From G032773895 sp965248935 (GTDB taxonomy: Bacteria; Pseudomonadota; Gammaproteobacteria; Pseudomonadales; Cellvibrionaceae): a stretch of 64,000 nucleotides of DNA. The notes beneath the pieces are model-generated. The model was not told the DNA's origin. It saw only the letters and a program-made list of their open reading frames with translations, and ran no database searches. Numbering within the stretch: position 1 is the first letter of the stretch; each line of letters opens with the position of its first letter. The stretch is taken from positions 3,472,001-3,536,000 of the forward strand of contig OZ252214.1 in assembly GCA_965248935.1 (NCBI GenBank). The letters run 5' to 3'. Made by a program: the position numbers and the translations under genes. Below are positions 1 to 8,704 of this stretch, in pieces.

Positions 1-725
1 ATAACAGACAGCCAAATAGCTTGGTTGCTAATAACTGGCATCAGGTCTTTTTTAATGGTTTTACCTGTTAAGAAGGCTCCTAGTTCAAATTGTTTTTCGG
101 TTTTTGGTTCGTCTAACTCAGGGAGCTTATACATCATTACCAGTTCACATAGTGCGTTACCTACTAATAGCAGCCCTAGGGGTATAAGCGCTTTAAGCAC
201 TGCGGCTTCGGAGATGGCATCAGCAGGAAAAAGCATTTCAAAAAATACGGAAAAGATAAAGGTACCTGCCAAAATTGCCACAATGGAAATGGTTTGTACT
301 AGGCTGTTGGCTTCGGCCAGTTTTTCTTTACCGAATAGTGTTTTAATAAAGCCATACTTTGCCGGGGAGTAAAATGCTGACTGTGCGGCAAGTAAAAAGG
401 TCATTGCGAATGCGGCCCAAAACCAACCCATGGCGTAACATAGGGTGATGCCTGTTGTTAGGGCTACCGCTGCCCAGGCGGCAAGGCGCATAACTTTGGT
501 TTTTGTGAGTTTGTCAGAGAGAAACCCTGCGGGGCTAAATAATATGATAAAAGGAAGCAGGATAAGTGCGTTGACTATGGCGGTGAGAATAACCTGTTCG
601 GGTCCATCGTAGATTTTGAAAATGGTGTTTTGAATAACGATCTTATGACCTAAGTCCACAAAGGCATTGAGAAATACGGCGATAAAGAAGGGCAATGCCC
701 CCGGTTGGCGGATAAGGTGTTTCAT
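1..725 (-). CDS. MFS transporter, LplT-like (partial, runs off window start)
   Basis: The reverse strand is open from an ATG at 725 to the window edge, so the C-terminal part is missing. The protein starts MKHLIRQPGALPFFIAVFLN and continues with several hydrophobic helices. A loop of the type LSPAGFLSDKLTKTKVMR is the signature between helices 2 and 3 of major facilitator proteins. The opening resembles lysophospholipid transporters of the LplT type, which often sit with, or are fused to, an Aas-like acyltransferase/acyl-ACP synthetase. That partner would lie outside the window, so the substrate is inferred only. The gene is divergent from the HTH regulator at 895, with about 170 bp shared between the two starts. 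Confidence 0.75.
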   Translation of the reverse strand, partial: MKHLIRQPGALPFFIAVFLNAFVDLGHKIVIQNTIFKIYDGPEQVILTAIVNALILLPFIILFSPAGFLSDKLTKTKVMRLAAWAAVALTTGITLCYAMGWFWAAFAMTFLLAAQSAFYSPAKYGFIKTLFGKEKLAEANSLVQTISIVAILAGTFIFSVFFEMLFPADAISEAAVLKALIPLGLLLVGNALCELVMMYKLPELDEPKTEKQFELGAFLTGKTIKKDLMPVISNQAIWLSV

Positions 726-894
726 AATGAGTATTCTCTGTTGAGTGCTTGGCGCCATTTTGTCATAAGGGTTATATTGTGCAACCTAGTAATCAAAAGT
801 TGATCTATTCTTTGCTTTAGGTATTGATTTGCAATACGATTAAGCCAGTTCAACTAGTTTAAGATATATTGCCTCTCTAATGGAGTACTGCATA

Positions 895-1626
895 ATGAAC
901 CAATCTTCCTCTCTACTGGCAACACTTAAGAAGCAGCTTAAAGCTCACGGAAAGACTTATGCGGATGTTGCCGATGCCCTTGAGCTGAGTGAAGCCTCTG
1001 TAAAACGGCTGTTTGCAGAGGAAAGCTTTAGTTTGCAACGGTTTGAGGCGGTTTGCGACATGATAAGTATGCGAATGAGTGATCTTGTGGTGCTAATGGC
1101 AAATGAACAGCCTCAACTAAGGCAGCTAGAGGAGCAGCAAGAGCGGGATATTGTGGCGGATATTCGGTTGTTGATGGTATGCCTTTCGGTTGTAAATGGC
1201 TTTAGTTTTAAGGATCTGTTAAGTGAGTATACCTTTACTGAATACGAGCTTATACAGATGCTGGCGAAAATAGATAAACTAAAACTGATTGAACTTTTGC
1301 CCGGTAATCGAATTAAGTTGTTGATTGCACCCAATTTCCGCTGGTTGCCTAATGGACCTATTCAGCAGTTTTTTTTAAGAAGTGTTGAGCGAGAGTTCTT
1401 TCAATCTAAATTTTCTAAAGATGAAGAGATGCTGTTAGTTTTAAACGGTGTATTTAGTAAAGCGTCTAACAGTGAAATGCAGAAAAAAATGCGTGCTTTG
1501 GCGAAGAGCTTTAATGAGTTGATGCAGCAAGATCACTCTCTGCCAATGAAAGAAAAAAATGGGAATACGTTGGTTGTGGCTATCCGTCAGTGGCAGTATC
1601 AGCCGTTTCAGAAGTATGCTAAGTAG
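895..1626 (+). CDS. HTH (XRE-type) transcriptional regulator
   Basis: The 243-residue protein has an N-terminal helix-turn-helix at about residues 7-55, with the motif YADVADALELSEASVKRLF. A C-terminal region of about 180 residues, of unknown ligand, follows. An in-frame ATG exists at 880, but the GGAG at 882-885 sits 9 nt before the ATG at 895, which makes 895 the likelier start. The gene diverges from the MFS transporter gene and may control it; this is inferred from position only. Its last 8 bases overlap the convergent hydrolase gene. Confidence 0.72.
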   Translation: MNQSSSLLATLKKQLKAHGKTYADVADALELSEASVKRLFAEESFSLQRFEAVCDMISMRMSDLVVLMANEQPQLRQLEEQQERDIVADIRLLMVCLSVVNGFSFKDLLSEYTFTEYELIQMLAKIDKLKLIELLPGNRIKLLIAPNFRWLPNGPIQQFFLRSVEREFFQSKFSKDEEMLLVLNGVFSKASNSEMQKKMRALAKSFNELMQQDHSLPMKEKNGNTLVVAIRQWQYQPFQKYAK

Positions 1627-2404
1627 GGGGTGGGATATTGCTTGAATTCAAGTTGTTTTTAAATTTCCCATTTTTGATAAAATAAATAACTTGTTTAATG
1701 ACCTCTCCATTTAGCATCATAAAGGTGTGGGTGACGGGAAGTGATATATGACCTGCCATCCCCTCTAGCTTGGTGCTTTCTAAAGTAACTTTACCGTCGT
1801 CTGTAGAGGGCAGGATATAGGACAGTATCAGGTTAATGCTCTGTGTGCCTGCGATCACGCCTAATGTGAAGTCTGCTTTGTTTAAGCTTTTTGGGAGACT
1901 GCCTTTCCCTGTTCCCAATTGCATTCCTGCTGGTCCATTAAAGAATTTAAACCCAGGAAGTTTGCCTAGTCTATCCACCGTCTCACTCCCTTGATTTGGT
2001 GGGCCGAGCATAACAACTTTCCCTAGGCTGTTTAGGCTATGGGTACTTAAATACTGGCGTACCAGTATTCCGCCCATGGAGTGGGTAACAAAGTGAATCT
2101 GTGAGCTTGGACCGCAGGCGCCAATAGCTTTGCTAACGTATTTCTCGGCTAATTTTTCGATAGGGTCTTTTGTGGACGGGTAATTTTGGTTAACGGTTTT
2201 GAACCCTTCTTCGGCAAGGCTTTTTTCTAGTTTACGCAACGAATGACTGCTTCTAGCCAACCCGTGAAGGAGGATAACGCAGTCTTGGGGTTTTATTGAA
2301 GTCTCTTCGTTGGTGTTATGCTGGGTATTGGAGGGATGCCCATAACTTAGTTGAGCCAATAGCGTTAGAGCAATGTAAGGGAGTGTATAAATAAGTCGGC
2401 GCAT
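1619..2404 (-). CDS. secreted alpha/beta-hydrolase, lipase/esterase-like
   Basis: The 261-residue protein has an N-terminal signal peptide (about residues 1-22). The alpha/beta-hydrolase landmarks follow in order: an oxyanion-hole HG at 47-48 (VILLHGLARSS), the nucleophile elbow THSMGG with Ser109, a candidate acid at Asp202/203 and a candidate His226 in PVTHTFMM. The size and the GPPNQGS segment fit small triacylglycerol-lipase or esterase-like proteins exported to the periplasm or medium. The substrate cannot be read from sequence. It is convergent with the HTH regulator and overlaps its stop by 8 bp. Confidence 0.8.
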   Translation of the reverse strand: MRRLIYTLPYIALTLLAQLSYGHPSNTQHNTNEETSIKPQDCVILLHGLARSSHSLRKLEKSLAEEGFKTVNQNYPSTKDPIEKLAEKYVSKAIGACGPSSQIHFVTHSMGGILVRQYLSTHSLNSLGKVVMLGPPNQGSETVDRLGKLPGFKFFNGPAGMQLGTGKGSLPKSLNKADFTLGVIAGTQSINLILSYILPSTDDGKVTLESTKLEGMAGHISLPVTHTFMMLNGEVIKQVIYFIKNGKFKNNLNSSNIPPPT

Positions 2405-3125
2405 CCGTTTTACCTGTCTCTTATAGTTGGTGGTGAAATAACATCATCATAAACCACGAATTGATAGGGGTGGTGGTTAGACTGTGTCGATATGAAATGG
2501 TTGTTTTATCAGGGTTAATGACTAATTCCCTATATGCTTTGGAAAAGTATACGTATATGAATACACGCTGTCTCGAAGCAAACCCTAGCATGAATGTGAT
2601 TCAGTTGTATAGTTCTTCCAAAAGAAAAGTTTATGGTTGATCTTGATGTGGTTAAGAAACCCTACTTACTAACGGGAAGAAATAAAGAACACATTCTTTA
2701 TTAATAATTATGTAGTAAAAGGTGGCGGAATATTAAATATGGAGCGTTTGGCTATATTAGCTCTGATATATTAGTTCAAACGTTTTACCTTTTCTTGCAA
2801 GTATACGGTTGTATTATTTTTATTTAGTTTCATACTTAAGTTAGTATTGAATATATGTTGCAATAATTTTTATTCAAATAAAAACTTAATTTGTGAACTC
2901 TGACGGTTTATTCTTCTCATAATGGCGTGGCCCCCTTTATATTACTATTACGATATTAAATTGTGACATTTGCGTGATTATTTTCTTTTAAACCTTTTAT
3001 AGGATTGTTCTGATCTAATATAAATAACTCATATTTTTATTTCGGTGATCCTATTCGAAATAAGGTTATGTATTTGTTTTTGTATTATTTTAAAAATAAA
3101 TTACTTGAATGGCGGGAGAATTATA
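2405..3125. other. AT-rich intergenic region upstream of the adenylation gene
   Basis: About 720 bp without a convincing gene. Both strands are interrupted by frequent stops. The segment is much more AT-rich than the flanking core genes and presumably carries the promoter of the operon that starts at 3126, but no clean -35/-10 pair stands out. A 12-nt string, AAGGTGGCGGAA (2719-2730), recurs at 14923-14934 upstream of the chitinase gene, followed in both places by a TATT-type sequence. Confidence 0.5.
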
Positions 3126-4844
3126 ATGTCATATTACCCTATTCAAGGGAGTTCATGCGTTGGTAAAAATATGTTAGATTTTTCAGTGTCTGAAAAACAT
3201 TCTGTATATAATAAGCATCAGTGTATATACGGTAGTGAGTTTTTAGCTGAACTTTCTAAAGAAAATATACGAGATTTTAAAAATTTCGGTTTTACAAAAT
3301 GTTTGAAAATTCCTTACGAAAAAATTCATTATGCAATCGAAGCAGTAGCAAAATTAAATCCAGAATCGATTGCCGTAGAGCATTTGAGTGATTGTATCTC
3401 TTATGGTGAGTTAAATCGAAAAGCTGAATTTCTGGCAAACTTATTATTGCAAAAAGGGGTAGTTCCTGGTGATTGTATAGGTTTGTATTTAAGACGATCC
3501 ATTCCCATGGTTGTTGGTATTCTTGCGATATTAAAAGCCGGGGCGGCATATGTTCCGCAGGATGTTTCTCTTGCTCCAGAAAAACAACTCAAATATGTAA
3601 GTGAGTCAGCCGGTATAAAAATCGTTCTCACTCAAAGGAAGTTTATTTCCAAAGTTCCTTTGGTTAAAAATCAAGAAGTTTTAGGAATAGAAGATTGCTT
3701 AGATGCATATGATGGACAAGTTCCTTCCGATATTCCTTATGCGGTTTTCCCCCGTTGTGAACTCTCTGGTGCTGAACATGCTTGTTTTGTTATATATACA
3801 TCAGGTACTACAGGTAAGCCAAATGGTGCCATGGTAAGCCATAAAAATGTTTGCAACCTCCTGCTTAGTTCTCCTGGTGATTTAGGCATGGCCCCAGGGG
3901 TTAAGGTATCTCAAATATTAAATATTGCTTTTGATATGGCTGCATGGGAGATATTAGGTTGTCTATCTCATGGTGCAACTTTATGTATTCGGGGGAGTTG
4001 TATCGAATCCATAATGAAAGAGGCGGACATTGTTATTGCAACCCCGTCTATCTTGGGAAAAATAGATAGCCGTATTTGTTCGAATGTAAAGACTATTGCG
4101 GTTGCTGGTGAACCTTGTCCGAAAAGTTTAGCGGATAGTTGGTCGAAAAACGCAAATTTTTATAATTGTTGTGGGCCGACGGAAACCACCATCGTGAATA
4201 CTATGAAATTATATAACCCTATAAAATCTGAGTTAACAATAGGTACTCCGACACCGAATAATACGGTTTATGTTTTGAATGATAATATGATGCCTTGCGA
4301 GATTGGGGAAGTGGGAGAGATGTGGGCAGGAGGTGCTTGCGTTACTCTTGGGTATATCAATAATGCCGAATTAACGAAATCACGTTACAAGCCAGATCCT
4401 TTTCTTGGCGGGGACGGTAAAATGTTTCGTACAAAAGATTTAGGGCGTTGGACTTCATCTGGAGAACTTGAACACTTAGGGCGGGCAGATGATCAGGTCA
4501 AAATAAAAGGGTTTAGGGTAGAGTTGGATTCTGTCTCATCTGTATTGGAGAAAATGGATGAATGTCGCCATGCTGTGACGTTAAAAATTGATAATCAAAC
4601 TTTGGTTTCTTTTGTCAGTCCTCTTACTTGCCAAGAGGAAGACGCAAAAAAAATTGTTGCAGAAAGCCTACCTTATTATTGCGTACCGTCTAGAGTTTTC
4701 TTGTTAAGTTCTTTGCCTATTACTGATAGAGGGAAGGTGGATAAGAGAAAGTTACACGAGATTGTTATCTCTCAATTATTGCTGGAACAAAGTGACCAAG
4801 AATATATGGTTGAAGAGACATCTTGTATGGAGACTTTGGTATGA
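3126..4844 (+). CDS. stand-alone adenylation enzyme (NRPS-type AMP-binding)
   Basis: The 572-residue adenylate-forming enzyme shows the core motifs in order: A3 YTSGTTGKPNG (about residue 224), A4 FDMAAWE, A5 GPTET (about 349), A7 TKDLGRW (about 435), A8 KIKGFRVEL (about 458) and A10 with the catalytic lysine in RGKVDKRK (about 537). The Asp of FDMAAWE corresponds to the residue that holds the substrate amino group in NRPS adenylation domains, so an amino-acid-like substrate is likely. There is no phosphopantetheine carrier or condensation domain, and the first ~65 residues are an extra N-terminal part. ATG 3126 has GGGAG at 3114-3118; the frame is open further upstream but without support. 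The stop overlaps the next start in ATGA, indicating translational coupling. Confidence 0.85.
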   Translation: MSYYPIQGSSCVGKNMLDFSVSEKHSVYNKHQCIYGSEFLAELSKENIRDFKNFGFTKCLKIPYEKIHYAIEAVAKLNPESIAVEHLSDCISYGELNRKAEFLANLLLQKGVVPGDCIGLYLRRSIPMVVGILAILKAGAAYVPQDVSLAPEKQLKYVSESAGIKIVLTQRKFISKVPLVKNQEVLGIEDCLDAYDGQVPSDIPYAVFPRCELSGAEHACFVIYTSGTTGKPNGAMVSHKNVCNLLLSSPGDLGMAPGVKVSQILNIAFDMAAWEILGCLSHGATLCIRGSCIESIMKEADIVIATPSILGKIDSRICSNVKTIAVAGEPCPKSLADSWSKNANFYNCCGPTETTIVNTMKLYNPIKSELTIGTPTPNNTVYVLNDNMMPCEIGEVGEMWAGGACVTLGYINNAELTKSRYKPDPFLGGDGKMFRTKDLGRWTSSGELEHLGRADDQVKIKGFRVELDSVSSVLEKMDECRHAVTLKIDNQTLVSFVSPLTCQEEDAKKIVAESLPYYCVPSRVFLLSSLPITDRGKVDKRKLHEIVISQLLLEQSDQEYMVEETSCMETLV

Positions 4845-6187
4845 CTATGGACATTGTAGAAATTAATTTGCCAAATCAATATCCGATTTTATCTAGGATG
4901 ACGAAAAAACCAATACTAATGCATCACAATAGATTGTTATTTGTAGTGATGTTAATAAATTTATTGTCATTTTTTTTCGTGGTTCTGAGAGAGCCATTAT
5001 CTGTTTTTAGAGTAGATATTTCGACAATAAATATTGCCATTATTTCGAATATGGTTATCATCAATTTTTTTGTTGCGATAGTTATTCGCCAGCATTATGT
5101 TGTCAATTTTTTATTTTGGTTGGCTACACGAGCCCCTGTCTCCTGGCCGTTAAGTATTCGCTGGAATTTAGGGAAGGTCTATCATTTTGGCGGTATTCAT
5201 ATTGGTTGCGCTGTTGCAGGAGTCTTTTGGCTTTTAGGTTTTGTTTTTGTTTCAACATGGAATTTTATTCAGGGTAACGATGTAGTGCCCGAGAGTATAT
5301 TGTTAGTGAGTTATTTATTGGTGAGCGTGCTTGTTGGTATGGTGATATTAGCGTTACCTTTTATGAGAGCAAAATATCACGATTTATTTGAACGTAGCCA
5401 TAGGTTTGGCGGTTGGTCTGTCTTGATATTATTTTGGGTTTTCCAAATTATGTTTATTAACCATATGAATTCATCTGAGTTTAATGAGGTGTTTTTTTCT
5501 TCTTGGCAGGTTTGGTTATTGGGAATAATAACCTTTAGTATTATTTTACCTTGGATACGGCTCAAGAAAGTTCCAGTAGAAATAGTGAATCCATCTTCCC
5601 ATGTCACCCTGGTTAAGTTTGATTATGGTGTGACGCCTTTTGCGGGTTCTTCAATGGCTATCAGTCGAAATCCGTTACTGGAGTGGCACTCATTTGCGAA
5701 TGTGCCGTCCCCTAGCGAAACCGGGTTTCGTTTAACTATATCAAGAGCCGGTGATTGGACGGGTAAGTTTATTGATGACCTGCCTAGCCATGTCTGGGTA
5801 AAGGGAATACCTACTGCGGGTGTGGCCAATATTGAAGTACTTTTCAAAAAAGTTATATATGTCGCAACCGGAAGTGGTATTGGCCCTTGTCTCCCTCATT
5901 TATTAGCTAGAGAGGTACCTGCGAAGCTGGTATGGGCAACGAGAGAACCAAGAAAAACCTATGGTGATGATTTGGTGAATGAAATTCAACGTGTTCAACC
6001 TGACGCGATTATTTGGGATACAGATCGATATGGTAAGCCAAATTTATTGGAATTGGCGTATCACGCTTATGTTGAATTTGATGCGGAAGCGGTGATTTGT
6101 ATCTCCAACAAAAAATTAACTTGGCAAGTTGTATATGGTATGGAAAGTAGGGGTATTCCCGCTTACGGTGCTATCTGGGATTCTTAA
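4841..6187 (+). CDS. six-helix ferric-reductase-like membrane flavoprotein (TmpA/TmpL-like)
   Basis: The 448-residue protein has about six hydrophobic helices between residues 31 and 240, then a soluble C-terminal domain. His115, His120, His187 and His208 lie in or next to the helices and could bind haem. The soluble part shows a flavin-domain-like stretch (GFRLTISRAGDWTGKF) and a nucleotide-binding glycine motif (YVATGSGIGPCLPHL). This architecture matches ferric-reductase/NADPH-oxidase-like oxidoreductases. The start is ATG 4841, overlapping the previous stop by 4 nt, with GGAG at 4829-4832. An adenylation domain followed by this module is the layout of the fungal fusion protein TmpL. The electron acceptor is unknown. 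Confidence 0.75.
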   Translation: MTMDIVEINLPNQYPILSRMTKKPILMHHNRLLFVVMLINLLSFFFVVLREPLSVFRVDISTINIAIISNMVIINFFVAIVIRQHYVVNFLFWLATRAPVSWPLSIRWNLGKVYHFGGIHIGCAVAGVFWLLGFVFVSTWNFIQGNDVVPESILLVSYLLVSVLVGMVILALPFMRAKYHDLFERSHRFGGWSVLILFWVFQIMFINHMNSSEFNEVFFSSWQVWLLGIITFSIILPWIRLKKVPVEIVNPSSHVTLVKFDYGVTPFAGSSMAISRNPLLEWHSFANVPSPSETGFRLTISRAGDWTGKFIDDLPSHVWVKGIPTAGVANIEVLFKKVIYVATGSGIGPCLPHLLAREVPAKLVWATREPRKTYGDDLVNEIQRVQPDAIIWDTDRYGKPNLLELAYHAYVEFDAEAVICISNKKLTWQVVYGMESRGIPAYGAIWDS

Positions 6188-6220
6188 TAGAATTTTTAGG
6201 AAAAAATATGAGGAAAGGCT

Positions 6221-6985
6221 ATGTCTATTATTGTTGAACGGCAAGAGGGAGTAGTCATTATTCATCTAGCTCGTAAGGAGGCGTTAAATGCATTAAGCAG
6301 TTCGATGATGAATGATTTGGTTGAGGCAATGAAACCAATGGATACGGACCCGAATGTCGGTTGCTTTATTATTGCTGGGTCTGAAAAGGCTTTTGCGGTG
6401 GGGGCTGATATTAAGGAGATGTCAAAAAAAACGTATTTAGAAATGTTTCATGAAGATTTTTTTTCCGCTTGGGAAAAATTTACATCATTTCGTACACCTA
6501 AGATTGCCGCTGTATCTGGTTATGCGTTTGGTGGCGGCTGTGAATTAGCGATGATGTGCGATATTATTTACGCCTCTGAGACCGCTAAGTTTGCTCAACC
6601 GGAAATAAAAATTGGTGTGATTCCTGGTATGGGAGGCTCACAACGCTTGACGAAGCTTATTGGTAAAGCTAAGGCAATGGATATGATCCTGACTGGTCGA
6701 ATAATGGATGCTTATGAGGCCGAACGTGCTGGTTTGGTTGCGAGAGTGCTACCACAATCCGAATTGTTACCTAAAACCTTTGAATCGGCGAAGTCGATTT
6801 CTGAATTTAGTAAAACCGCCGTGGTTGCGGCAAGGGAAACAGTGGACAGAGCACTTGAGGTGGGTTTACGTGAGGGAATTTTGTTTGAGCGAAGGTTGTT
6901 TCATTCTCTCTTTGCGACTCAAGACCAAAAGGAAGGAATGGGAGCATTTATTGATAAGCGAGAGCCTGTTTTTACTGGAACCTAG
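6221..6985 (+). CDS. enoyl-CoA hydratase/isomerase family protein
   Basis: The 254-residue protein is full length for the crotonase family. The oxyanion-hole segments AFAVGADIKEM and GYAFGGGCELAMMCD are present. Both glutamates used for hydration in crotonases are kept: one in GGGCELAMM, the other in AQPEIKIGVIPG. Real enoyl-CoA hydratase activity is therefore plausible. It lies 33 bp after the membrane flavoprotein, with a purine-rich site (AGGAAAGG) before ATG 6221, so it is probably in the same operon. Its role with the two upstream proteins is unknown; it could act on an acyl thioester made or reduced by them. Confidence 0.85.
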   Translation: MSIIVERQEGVVIIHLARKEALNALSSSMMNDLVEAMKPMDTDPNVGCFIIAGSEKAFAVGADIKEMSKKTYLEMFHEDFFSAWEKFTSFRTPKIAAVSGYAFGGGCELAMMCDIIYASETAKFAQPEIKIGVIPGMGGSQRLTKLIGKAKAMDMILTGRIMDAYEAERAGLVARVLPQSELLPKTFESAKSISEFSKTAVVAARETVDRALEVGLREGILFERRLFHSLFATQDQKEGMGAFIDKREPVFTGT

Positions 6986-7120
6986 GGCTAGGTCTATCAC
7001 TTGTGGTGGGTTGGGTTACGCCTATAATGAATATGAGCAAATAAAACTTTGGTCAACAAGACTATAAAGGTTATGCCAAAAACGGTAGGCTAGAGTGGAA
7101 TGTTGATATAGGTAATCGAA

Positions 7121-7480
7121 ATGGATAGAAAACGGACAGTACTAGTGGTTAGTTTATGGGGTGTGGCGGATGTTGCTAGCGCGTACGCTGCATCCATTCC
7201 GGCTGTTGTTGAATTTTCTTCATTGTTAGGTTTGTTTTTTACTGCTTTTGTATTTTTTACGATTAATTTGTTATTCAAATTTAAAAATAAGTCTATTTTT
7301 CTGTGTGTTTGGGCTATTTGGGGTTTGTTTAGTCTATTTGGTTTGCTCGGTATGGTTGGTTGTTTTAATTCAGAGGTTGGCTATAGGCAAGAAGTAATAG
7401 TGGTCCATATATTATTTATTGTTTTAGTGGCTGCGGTTAATTTTTATGCATATAAAAAAGTAAAAATGCTGAATAAATAG
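7121..7480 (+). CDS. small four-helix membrane protein, unknown
   Basis: The 119-residue protein is mostly hydrophobic, with about four predicted transmembrane helices and a basic C-terminus (YKKVKMLNK). No family was recognised. It lies 135 bp after the enoyl-CoA hydratase gene on the same strand, so it may be a last operon member or an independent gene. The ribosome-binding site before ATG 7121 is weak. The IS30 element begins about 120 bp downstream. Confidence 0.5.
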   Translation: MDRKRTVLVVSLWGVADVASAYAASIPAVVEFSSLLGLFFTAFVFFTINLLFKFKNKSIFLCVWAIWGLFSLFGLLGMVGCFNSEVGYRQEVIVVHILFIVLVAAVNFYAYKKVKMLNK

Positions 7481-7600
7481 CGCACTTCGAACTTTATTAT
7501 TGGGCGTTGAAATCGCATAAAATAACTTTAATTAGGGTAGCCGTTTGCCCCATTTTGACGTAACCTGCCAGCTATTCTTTATGATGTTTTATTTCAGTAG

Positions 7601-7629
7601 TCTCGCGGATTCAAATCTGAAGTGCATCA
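7601..7629 (+). repeat. left target duplication (TCT) and left terminal inverted repeat of the IS
   Basis: TCT at 7601-7603 is the target-site copy. Positions 7604-7629 match the reverse complement of 8676-8701 without mismatch. Confidence 0.93.
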
Positions 7630-8701
7630 CTGATTAAGCTGCTAGCGCAACTCTATGTTCAGCCATTAAATCAGCTGGTGTTTTAAAGTCCAGGTTTTTC
7701 CTTGGCCGATTGTTTAATCGTTTTACGGCTCGTCTTACACTTCCTTGAGTGACTTTTTTGAAATCTGTCTTTTTGGGGAAATATTGCCGTAGTAAACCAT
7801 TCGTATTTTCATTTAAACCCCGCTCCCATGAGCTGTATGGATGAGCAAAGTAGTATTCTATTCCCAGCACTTCACTCACTTGCTCGTGGTACGCAAACTC
7901 CTTACCGTTATCTGCTGTAATGGTGTGAACAACATCTTTCAGTGGTCTCAATAACTCGATCGTAGCCTGAGTGACTGCGGCTGCGCTCTTACTGTTCACT
8001 TGCTTACACACTGTGAAATTTGTCACTCGTTCAACGATGGTCACCAGTGCGCCGCTGTGGCCTTTTCCTATAACTGTATCTATTTCCCAATCACCAATCC
8101 GTGATTTATCGTCCACAACTTTCGGCCGATCATTAATGCTCACGCGGTTCTTTATCTGTCCTCGCGTCGATTTGCCGTTGCGACGTGTGTCATATTTTTT
8201 ACCTTGCCGGCGAAGATGTCTGTATAGATCTCCACCTGCTCGTTTATCTGTCCAAATATGAAGATAGATACTTTCATGACTGATCAGCTCCTCACATTCC
8301 TCCAGAAGCCAACCCGATATTTGCTCTGGACTCCACTCTATGCGAAGCTTAATTTCAATAACGGAAATCATTTTGGACGTCATTTTCGTGGCCTTGCTAG
8401 CGGCTCTACGTCGCTGCACAGATTTTTCCTGCGCTTGCTTGTACCGATAACCTCTTTCACCCTTATTTCTCGCCAGCTCACGACTGATGCTCGACTGGCT
8501 CGTCCCCACTGTCTCGGCAATCTCTCTCTGTGAATTGCCTCTTTTATTTAGTGCTGATATCTGGCATCGTTGTTCGTAGGTTAGCTGTTGGTAATGTTCC
8601 ATAATCGATCATCTCTTGCAGGAGTAAAAGATTCGGAGCTTACCTTCCGCTAGCCCTCTTTTCTACCTGTTTAAATGATGCACTTCAGATTTGAATCCGC
8701 G
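7604..8701 (-). mobile_element. IS30-family insertion sequence, intact, 1098 bp
   Basis: The element is bounded by perfect 26-bp terminal inverted repeats at 7604-7629 and 8676-8701 (outer end CGCGGATTCAAATCTG). The flanking trinucleotide TCT is duplicated at 7601-7603 and 8702-8704, a 3-bp target duplication that fits the family. A single transposase gene fills the element. Intact ends and an intact reading frame suggest recent arrival. It is inserted in the 3' end of the exported-protein gene to its right. Confidence 0.95.
7634..8602 (-). CDS. IS30-family transposase
   Basis: The 322-residue transposase has an N-terminal helix-turn-helix (RGNSQREIAETVGTSQSSIS) and a C-terminal DDE catalytic domain. 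The DDE residues are visible: Asp in IGDWEIDTVIG, Asp in ITADNGKEFA and Glu in RGLNENTNGLLRQYFP. The last motif is characteristic of the IS30 family. The length is normal and the frame is uninterrupted, so the protein should be active. It performs cut-and-join transposition through the terminal repeats at 7604-7629 and 8676-8701. Confidence 0.95.
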   Translation of the reverse strand: MEHYQQLTYEQRCQISALNKRGNSQREIAETVGTSQSSISRELARNKGERGYRYKQAQEKSVQRRRAASKATKMTSKMISVIEIKLRIEWSPEQISGWLLEECEELISHESIYLHIWTDKRAGGDLYRHLRRQGKKYDTRRNGKSTRGQIKNRVSINDRPKVVDDKSRIGDWEIDTVIGKGHSGALVTIVERVTNFTVCKQVNSKSAAAVTQATIELLRPLKDVVHTITADNGKEFAYHEQVSEVLGIEYYFAHPYSSWERGLNENTNGLLRQYFPKKTDFKKVTQGSVRRAVKRLNNRPRKNLDFKTPADLMAEHRVALAA

Positions 8702-8704
8702 TCT
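8676..8704 (-). repeat. right terminal inverted repeat of the IS and right target duplication (TCT)
   Basis: Positions 8676-8701 mirror 7604-7629 exactly over 26 bp. The TCT at 8702-8704 is the second copy of the target site. Confidence 0.93.

Noticed and set aside
25..372. 115-codon forward frame at the window start
   Set aside because: It is the antisense shadow of the MFS transporter on the reverse strand, whose translation gives clear transmembrane and family motifs.
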